In this document: piece by piece, positions 5,901 through 10,354 of the stretch | How the letters are laid out: every line of letters begins with the position of its first letter | Position numbering within the stretch: position 1 is the first letter of the stretch | Origin: Candidatus Thorarchaeota archaeon SMTZ1-83 | GTDB taxonomy: Archaea; Asgardarchaeota; Thorarchaeia; Thorarchaeales; Thorarchaeaceae | DNA: 10,354 bases | Assembly (NCBI GenBank): GCA_001563325.1 | Contig: LRSK01000250.1 | Span: forward strand, 1-10,354 | Reading direction: 5' to 3' | Translations under genes and position numbers: made by a program | The notes under the pieces: generated by a model | Told to the model about the DNA's origin: nothing | Seen by the model: only the letters and a program-made list of their open reading frames with translations | Database searches by the model: none

Positions 5901-6651
5901 TTACGAAAGAAATACTGGAATGGTAGTGTGCATAATTGGTGTGTTAATCGTTGGTGCGGTCGTCGTAGGTGCCCTCACGTACTTTGGTCCCACAACTTGG
6001 GGCTGGTTCATGGGCGATGATACTGTGTATTATCACTTCGAGAGTACGGTAGGCGCAACTACGGGACCAGTCAATCTTAACGTTGATGTCACAACTGGTT
6101 CTGTAAATGTGGATTTCGAAGACAATGCGACGCTGTTGTATAGGATTGACGTAGGTGCGAGTAACCGAACAGTACAGGAAACTAGCGCTCCAACTGTCAC
6201 GTTCTCCTCGAACACAATCACCCTCAGCTATTCAGTATTAGCTGCGAACATCACTCTAGGCAGTGGTGTCAATTATACGCTGGATGTTACGAGCACTACT
6301 GGTTCCATTGATTGTGATATTATACAGGGTGCACACATTGGTGATGTTACTCTCACAACAGAAACCGGCGCTATTGACTTCTACATGGGAAGTGGTGTGG
6401 TCATAGTGGGAAGTCCAGATTACAGCTTCGAAACCACTACTGGAATGGTTGATCTGAACGTAGCCCTGCCCTCTGGAATTGGCGGCAGCATCGAAGCTGC
6501 TGCTGGTACTGGCAGTGTAGAGATTGATGCTCCCGGTTGGACTCAGATAACGTCAAACCATTATGAATCAGATGACTACGATACAGCTAGCCAGATAGTG
6601 ACTGTTGTGATTCAGAGTGACACTGGTTCAGTTGAAGCACATATCAGCTAA
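5893..6651 (+). CDS. Membrane-anchored beta-repeat protein, DUF4097-like
   Basis: Protein of 252 residues. A single hydrophobic helix near residues 10-31 anchors it, and the remainder is predicted outside the cell. That part is built from a repeated short strand motif, (T/D)TG(S/A/M/P)(V/I)(D/E/N): at residues 56-64, 67-75, 135-143, 157-165, 182-190, 205-213 and 243-251. Such TTGS-type ladders are the hallmark of DUF4097-like beta-solenoids. Four N-glycosylation sequons (Asn78, 91, 119 and 127) sit in the first half, fitting a surface protein. In bacteria, DUF4097 proteins are often encoded beside small regulators and membrane proteins in envelope-stress loci, and the context here is similar. 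The ATG overlaps the last eight bases of the regulator gene (start 5893, previous stop 5900), indicating translational coupling. A strong terminator follows. The fold assignment is by repeat pattern only. Confidence 0.8.
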   Translation: MTSYERNTGMVVCIIGVLIVGAVVVGALTYFGPTTWGWFMGDDTVYYHFESTVGATTGPVNLNVDVTTGSVNVDFEDNATLLYRIDVGASNRTVQETSAPTVTFSSNTITLSYSVLAANITLGSGVNYTLDVTSTTGSIDCDIIQGAHIGDVTLTTETGAIDFYMGSGVVIVGSPDYSFETTTGMVDLNVALPSGIGGSIEAAAGTGSVEIDAPGWTQITSNHYESDDYDTASQIVTVVIQSDTGSVEAHIS

Positions 6652-6663
6652 TCGCACGCCTTC

Positions 6664-6697
6664 GAGAGGAGGATTTCACCTCCTCTCTCCCTTTTTT
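6664..6697 (+). terminator. Hairpin plus T-run ending the radical SAM cluster
   Basis: GAGAGGAGG (6664-6672) pairs perfectly with CCTCCTCTC (6679-6687) around a six-base loop; a run of six T follows at 6692-6697. It lies 12 bases after the stop of the beta-repeat gene. T-runs terminate archaeal RNA polymerase, with or without a hairpin. Confidence 0.8.
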
Positions 6698-6710
6698 GGA
6701 CTACTACGCA

Positions 6711-6725
6711 ATGACGTCATATATA
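6711..6725. promoter_or_regulatory. Palindrome next to an A-box-like stretch
   Basis: ATGACGTCAT (6711-6720) is a perfect 10-bp palindrome that runs into ATATATA (6719-6725). It could be an operator over an upstream promoter for the methyltransferase, giving a leader of about 50 bases. A short palindrome can occur by chance, so this is tentative. Confidence 0.3.
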
Positions 6726-6766
6726 GCCATCCAATCCTAATATCCAGCGGAATCATGAACGGTTAC

Positions 6767-6773
6767 CTTTTAA
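6767..6773 (+). promoter_or_regulatory. TATA-like element for a leaderless methyltransferase mRNA
   Basis: CTTTTAA is centred about 30 bases before the ATG at 6800, the spacing expected when transcription begins at or next to the start codon. No ribosome binding site lies before that ATG, which agrees with leaderless translation as often found in archaea. Confidence 0.45.
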
Positions 6774-6799
6774 CCCGACGCTCCTAGAGATTTGTTGTA

Positions 6800-7402
6800 A
6801 TGTCCGACCATCATTCAGAAATTGACATGTCGGAAGTCTACCAGCTGCCCCATCAAGTAGTTAGCCTCTCTGATTTTCCATGTGACGAGGAATGGATATT
6901 AGACATTGGAGGCGGCGGAGAAGGAATCATCGGCCAAATCAAAGGTCGTCAAGTAGTCGCGATAGATAACAAGATGCCAGAGTTGGAAGGAACTGCAAGT
7001 GATGCCCTGAAGCTAGTCATGGATGCCAAAGAGCTGCAATTCCTAGAGAACTCCTTTGGGATTGCAACGATCTTCTTCACACTCATGTATGTGCCTTTTG
7101 AAGATTTGGACACGATTTTCTCTGAGATTGCCCGAGTCTTGAAGCCTGGGGGAGAGTTATTGATGTGGGATGTCAATGTGGAAGTCCCAGAGGATATTGA
7201 CTCGAAGATGAAGTATTTCATAGTCCCTTTGAGTGTGTCCTTTCCTGACGGCACAAGAAATGAAACTGGCTATGGAGCATATCTTCGAAATCAGAATTTG
7301 GAGACTTTCCTGGCAGTGGCCGCCAATCATGGCTTTGAGGTCATCGAAAAGGAACAACAGGACCTTGTATTCTATGCAAGACTCATTCTACGCAAAGGCT
7401 AG
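6800..7402 (+). CDS. Class I SAM-dependent methyltransferase
   Basis: Protein of 200 residues, the usual size for a stand-alone Rossmann methyltransferase. Motif I is WILDIGGGGEGIIG (32-45), a glycine-rich SAM loop; the acidic end of strand 2 is Asp56 in VVAIDNK; the adenine-contact region is MDAKEL (74-79). Strand 4 reads ATIFFTLMYVPF, and the post-motif element is ARVLKPGGELLMWDV (111-125), typical of the Methyltransf_11 group. The C-terminal half (about 126-200) has strand 6/7 character ending VFYARLILRK. No substrate signature is evident; members modify small molecules, lipids, quinones or proteins. The ATG at 6800 has no ribosome binding site but a TATA-like element 30 bases upstream, so a leaderless start is likely; ATG at codon 10 is an alternative. 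It is followed after 82 bases by the MurL-like gene on the same strand. Stop TAG. Confidence 0.88.
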   Translation: MSDHHSEIDMSEVYQLPHQVVSLSDFPCDEEWILDIGGGGEGIIGQIKGRQVVAIDNKMPELEGTASDALKLVMDAKELQFLENSFGIATIFFTLMYVPFEDLDTIFSEIARVLKPGGELLMWDVNVEVPEDIDSKMKYFIVPLSVSFPDGTRNETGYGAYLRNQNLETFLAVAANHGFEVIEKEQQDLVFYARLILRKG

Positions 7403-7420
7403 ATTGCTTGTTGAATCTAG
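7399..7420. repeat. Inverted repeat over the methyltransferase stop
   Basis: CTAGATT (7399-7405) and AATCTAG (7414-7420) are perfect 7-bp complements around an eight-base loop, and the left arm contains the TAG stop. No T-run follows, so it is not a standard terminator. It may be an mRNA 3'-end structure or chance. Confidence 0.4.
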
Positions 7421-7484
7421 ACCAGCTCACAGTGATTGGGAAGAGTTATCCGAATTATGTTGAACGAGATAAGGGGTCATCATC

Positions 7485-8843
7485 TTGGATTTTCAGTCAG
7501 ATATCAGCGACTATGGTATTGTTGTTGTATTCAAGGGAAGGAGCTATCTAATCAGCTATCCCAAGGAGGTATGGGAATCCACTCCAAGAGACACTCAAGT
7601 TGCGCTCAGGGATAATCTGGTGCTAGCTACGACAATGCATCTTCCCCTAGTTTTTAACGAATCTGAGGCTACATATAACTCCGGACGACCCCTGTTGGAA
7701 CCCTACTTCACTCAGAATTTCTTGAAAGACATTCCCTCTTGCACTGAAGTGGATGGAACTGATACAGCTGATGCTGTACGCAGGTTCTTCAACACTAATT
7801 ACAGATTCTTAAATCCTGAAATCGTTCTTCCATCAAAACAGCCTGTCGATTCTCCCCATAGGGCAATTGTGGGGCTAAGCTTCGGGAAAGACAGTCTTCT
7901 CACTTATGCACTGGCAGATGAGATTGGCCTCGATCCTCATGCAGTCTTTATCGTAGAAGAGAGCATGACATATGAAGAGAAGCATAAGAAGGCGCTAGGA
8001 GAGAAATTCAAGAAGGAGTTTGGAAAAGACCTGCTAATCCTTCACCATGACACCGGACGGTTCAGAAACTATGACCACTTGGGTCTCCCATTCTCTGAAT
8101 TTGGTTGGGGTCTGCAGACAACTGAATACGCTCTGGAGCTAATTCCTTTTGCCTACGCGAATAATGCGAAGTACCTGCTCTTTGGGAATGAGCAGACTGC
8201 ATCAGCTACGTACATGGATGCCGAAGGTAAGTGGCTTGTATATCCGTGCTATGACCAATCTCATGAGTGGACTGTACAGATTGACCAAATCACTCAGATG
8301 TTCTCAGGGGGTTCGATTAGAACTGGAAGCCTCATTGAACCACTTATGGACATGATGGTCCAGCGAATCCTTGCACATAGATACCCACATTATGCAAAGT
8401 ATCAGATGAGCTGCTTCACTGAGAAGGAATCTGGGAGGGACTACCATTGGTGCCACGATTGCACAATATGCGCAAAGATGTATCTCCTATGTGTGGGTGG
8501 AGGAATTGAACCCTCTGCAATTGGAATTAGACAGAATATGTTCTCAGCCTCTAACAGGCACTTCTTCACGCTCTTTGGTGGCAAATCTGCACTCACTTAT
8601 GCTAATACCGAAATGGCTCGAAACGAGCAACTCTTTGCTTTCCTTTCTGCCGTGAATAAGGGAGCTAAAGGCGACTTGATTGACGAATTCAAAAGCAGCG
8701 ATTTGTATCAAGAGGCTCTCGATAGGGAGGACGAGCTATTTAAAAAATTCACACACATTTACGAGCCAATAACAGTACCGCGCGAACTGAAAAACGAGGT
8801 TTTGTCTATCTTTCGTGAAGAGGTCTCTTCCTTCACGCTTTGA
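7485..8843 (+). CDS. PP-loop (HUP) ATPase, MurL-like
   Basis: Protein of 452 residues. An N-terminal domain (about 1-120) precedes a PP-loop: AIVGLSFGKDSLLTYAL (127-143) has the SxGKDS-like pyrophosphate loop used by enzymes that adenylate a carbonyl or carboxylate. Further on, LLFGNEQTASATYM (231-244) and YDQSHEWTVQI (256-266) look like active-site segments, and Cys310, Cys323, Cys326 and Cys329 (HWCHDCTIC) probably bind zinc or stabilise the fold. Size, PP-loop position, GNE-x-SA motif and Cys cluster all remind me of MurL, the bacterial enzyme that epimerises the terminal L-Glu of UDP-MurNAc-L-Ala-L-Glu with ATP. That assignment is from memory of motifs. The start is TTG at 7485: an in-frame TAA lies 15 bases upstream, the next ATG is codon 51, and AAGGGG sits eight bases before it. 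The Ddl-like neighbour supports amino-acid-conjugate chemistry. Confidence 0.72.
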   Translation: MDFQSDISDYGIVVVFKGRSYLISYPKEVWESTPRDTQVALRDNLVLATTMHLPLVFNESEATYNSGRPLLEPYFTQNFLKDIPSCTEVDGTDTADAVRRFFNTNYRFLNPEIVLPSKQPVDSPHRAIVGLSFGKDSLLTYALADEIGLDPHAVFIVEESMTYEEKHKKALGEKFKKEFGKDLLILHHDTGRFRNYDHLGLPFSEFGWGLQTTEYALELIPFAYANNAKYLLFGNEQTASATYMDAEGKWLVYPCYDQSHEWTVQIDQITQMFSGGSIRTGSLIEPLMDMMVQRILAHRYPHYAKYQMSCFTEKESGRDYHWCHDCTICAKMYLLCVGGGIEPSAIGIRQNMFSASNRHFFTLFGGKSALTYANTEMARNEQLFAFLSAVNKGAKGDLIDEFKSSDLYQEALDREDELFKKFTHIYEPITVPRELKNEVLSIFREEVSSFTL

Positions 8844-8850
8844 GTACACA

Positions 8851-8889
8851 GGGATTCGTCAAATGGCTCCGAATGTCTTGTTGAGTCCC
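8851..8889 (+). other. Imperfect stem-loop after the MurL-like gene
   Basis: Bases 8851-8862 can pair with 8878-8889 (12 positions with one mismatch and two G-T wobbles) around a 15-base loop. Only a short TAATTTG follows, so it is a weak terminator candidate. It could also be a processing site between the two genes. Confidence 0.35.
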
Positions 8890-8933
8890 TAATTTGACTT
8901 CGTTAAGGTATTAAACCAGTGTTGATATTCTCT

Positions 8934-8939
8934 AGGTGT
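8934..8939 (+). promoter_or_regulatory. Ribosome binding site of the ATP-grasp gene
   Basis: AGGTGT lies seven bases before the ATG at 8947 and matches the archaeal AGGTGA signal at five of six positions. It fixes the start. A TATTAAA stretch at 8909-8915 is a possible A-box, but initiation at the usual distance would remove this site, so the gene may rather be read from upstream. Confidence 0.55.
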
Positions 8940-8946
8940 GAAATAG

Positions 8947-9936
8947 ATGCGTATTGCATTGATACTGAATACACGTCTTGGAGAATCGGAGTTTGAGGTG
9001 GAGTACGATCCACCACACACGATTGAGCTAATCAAGCGCGGCATAGAGGATGCTGGGCATGAATATGTCTTCATTGAGGCCAAAGAGGATGTTATTGAAA
9101 CCCTCAAGGAATTGAAACCTGATTTGGTGTTAAACCGATCCGAAGGTATACGTGGAGAAAGTCGGGAGTCGCATATCCCTGCGATTCTTGAAATGCTGGG
9201 AATCCCCTATATTGGCGCAAACATTCTATCAACAGCAGTCTGTCTCAATAAGGCTTGGACAAAGAAGATCCTCGCATATCATGGGATTCGCACTGCAGCT
9301 TTCCATGTCTTTCGTGCAGTGGAAGAGTCAGAATCTGCAGACATCCCATTTCCTGTCATCCTCAAGCCAAACGAGGAGGGCTCATCTGTGGGGATCAATG
9401 AAGACAATGTAGTGCGAAATCGTGATGAGCTTCGGAGAAAACTTGGGGAAATGATTGAGTTATACCAACAGTCAATTCTTGTGGAGCAGTTCATAGAGGG
9501 GCGTGAGTTCAGTGTAGGAGTATTAGGTTCTCCTGAAGGCCCTCTCGAAGTGTTTCCAATTCTTGAGATTGACTTCACAAGATTACCTCCTGAAGTCATG
9601 GGAGTATATGGTCAGCGGGCAAAGACCATCTTCGAAGACCTAGACAACTACGTCTGTCCAGCTCAGATACCTGATACATTGAGGGAGGAGATTGAAAGAC
9701 TCACCTTAGATATCTGTCAAGTCCTTGAAGTTCCTGATTTTGCAAGAATTGACTATAGAATGAATGAGAAGGATGAGGTATTCTTCTTAGAGATAAATCC
9801 GCTACCTGGAATGGACTTCGATCTCGAAGAGAAAGATATTTCCTTTTATCCCTACATGGCAATGAAGGCTGGATACACCTATAGTCAACTTATTGAACGA
9901 TTGATACAATCAGCCTGCAGTAGATATGGCATGTGA
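8947..9936 (+). CDS. D-Ala-D-Ala-ligase-like ATP-grasp enzyme
   Basis: Protein of 329 residues, the normal length of Ddl-type ligases. The N-terminal domain (1-95) includes LVLNRSEGIRGESRESHIPAIL and LGIPYIGAN, as in Ddl. The ATP-grasp part has FPVILKPNEEGSSVGI (135-150, lysine and glycine-rich loop), ILVEQFIEGREFSVGVLG (177-194, adenine hinge) and ARIDYR...FFLEINPLPGM (267-289), where Asp269, Glu282 and Asn284 should bind the magnesium ions. Ligases of this family join a carboxylate to an amine through an acyl-phosphate. After LPGM, true Ddl has a T-S-H-S-L-V-P type loop whose Ser holds the second D-Ala; here it is a longer acidic stretch (DFDLEEKDISFYP), so the acceptor may differ. Start at ATG 8947, with AGGTGT seven bases upstream. 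It lies beside the MurL-like gene and 48 bases before a GNAT gene. Confidence 0.87.
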   Translation: MRIALILNTRLGESEFEVEYDPPHTIELIKRGIEDAGHEYVFIEAKEDVIETLKELKPDLVLNRSEGIRGESRESHIPAILEMLGIPYIGANILSTAVCLNKAWTKKILAYHGIRTAAFHVFRAVEESESADIPFPVILKPNEEGSSVGINEDNVVRNRDELRRKLGEMIELYQQSILVEQFIEGREFSVGVLGSPEGPLEVFPILEIDFTRLPPEVMGVYGQRAKTIFEDLDNYVCPAQIPDTLREEIERLTLDICQVLEVPDFARIDYRMNEKDEVFFLEINPLPGMDFDLEEKDISFYPYMAMKAGYTYSQLIERLIQSACSRYGM

Positions 9937-9984
9937 GTTTGATGCAATTCGCCCATGTGATGAGAAATCAGGAGCTGTAAGGAA

Positions 9985-10354
9985 ATGCGTCTGAAGGACC
10001 AGCCAGAGAGCGATGAACCAACATGGAAGCGGCTTCATGAGAGCCTCTCCAAGATATATTCTGGTGAAGTGAAGATATTGTTTCCCCACAGGCTTGAGAA
10101 GAAGCATATTGATTGGTTCATGGAGATAGAACGTAAGGCATTCAGGACAGATCTCAGGTACTCAGAGAGTGAGATAAAGGACCGTCTGAAGGAACCAGGA
10201 CATCTTCTCATGTTTGTTCTTGTGGATTCGCAGCTTGAGGCTACATTACTTGCTTATACACTGCCTATGACATTTGTTAAAACCCTGCACTTGGACACAA
10301 TTGCTGTCAAAACGCAGAGAAAGGGCGTTGGTAGGCTCATCATAGAAGCACTGA
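9985..10354 (+). CDS. GNAT-family N-acetyltransferase, N-terminal part
   Basis: The frame is open from ATG 9985 to the window end, giving 123 codons of an incomplete gene. The centre reads IERKAFRTDLRYSESEIKDRL, a GNAT-type early helix region; then a strand (HLLMFVLVDSQLEATLLAYTL) leads to LHLDTIAVKTQRKGVGRLIIEAL. QRKGVG (111-116) is the Q/R-x-x-G-x-G acetyl-CoA pyrophosphate loop, and the preceding strand LDTIAV is motif A. The N-terminal 40 residues are charged and lack family signals. An in-frame stop at 9961-9963 makes 9985 the earliest ATG, with AAGG three bases before it and GGAG at 9971-9974. The order MurL-like, Ddl-like, GNAT suggests acetylation of an amino-containing product or intermediate; substrate unknown. 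Confidence 0.85.
   Translation, partial: MRLKDQPESDEPTWKRLHESLSKIYSGEVKILFPHRLEKKHIDWFMEIERKAFRTDLRYSESEIKDRLKEPGHLLMFVLVDSQLEATLLAYTLPMTFVKTLHLDTIAVKTQRKGVGRLIIEAL

Noticed and set aside
7233..7463. Plus-strand 76-codon frame overlapping the methyltransferase end
   Set aside because: Mostly inside the methyltransferase in another frame, without a ribosome binding site or domain.
9279..9599. Minus-strand 106-codon open frame
   Set aside because: Antisense shadow of the ATP-grasp gene; Ser-rich composition typical of a reverse-frame translation.

Overview
The window looks like chromosomal DNA from an archaeon. Translation signals are of the AGGTGA/GGAGGT type. A-box (TATA-like) promoters lie at archaeal spacing, and one gene appears leaderless. 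The proteins (a PP-loop/ATP-grasp pair, six-helix membrane paralogues, an ArsR-like winged helix and a small zinc-ribbon membrane protein) are of kinds common in Euryarchaeota and Asgard archaea. An Asgard lineage such as Thorarchaeia is my guess from the overall feel; no marker gene here proves it. There are no rRNA, tRNA, CRISPR or insertion-sequence features.

Region 1 (1-1500, minus strand): a helical-repeat protein of unknown function, a zinc-ribbon protein with two membrane helices, and a broken C-terminal fragment that reads like the end of an alpha/beta hydrolase (absent from simple start-to-stop ORF calling because it has no start).

Region 2 (1500-6700): a flavodoxin on the minus strand is divergent from a five-gene plus-strand cluster: a radical SAM enzyme with a reduced SPASM-like tail, two tandem six-helix membrane paralogues, an ArsR-like winged-helix regulator and a membrane-anchored beta-repeat protein. 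The cluster ends at a strong hairpin plus T-run. The shared flavodoxin/radical SAM promoter carries two copies of an 18-bp dyad (GTTTG-N8-CAAAC) on either side of the TATA box. My reading is a regulated envelope-associated unit in which the flavodoxin could supply electrons to the radical SAM enzyme. This is the best candidate for an undescribed system in the window.

Region 3 (6700-10354, plus strand): a class I SAM-dependent methyltransferase with a probably leaderless start, a TTG-started PP-loop ATPase resembling the bacterial MurL glutamate-epimerase family, a D-Ala-D-Ala-ligase-like ATP-grasp enzyme whose acceptor loop differs from true Ddl, and the start of a GNAT acetyltransferase cut off by the window end. 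A MurL-like and a Ddl-like gene side by side in an apparent archaeon suggest chemistry on amino-acid or peptide conjugates related to, but not the same as, murein precursor synthesis.
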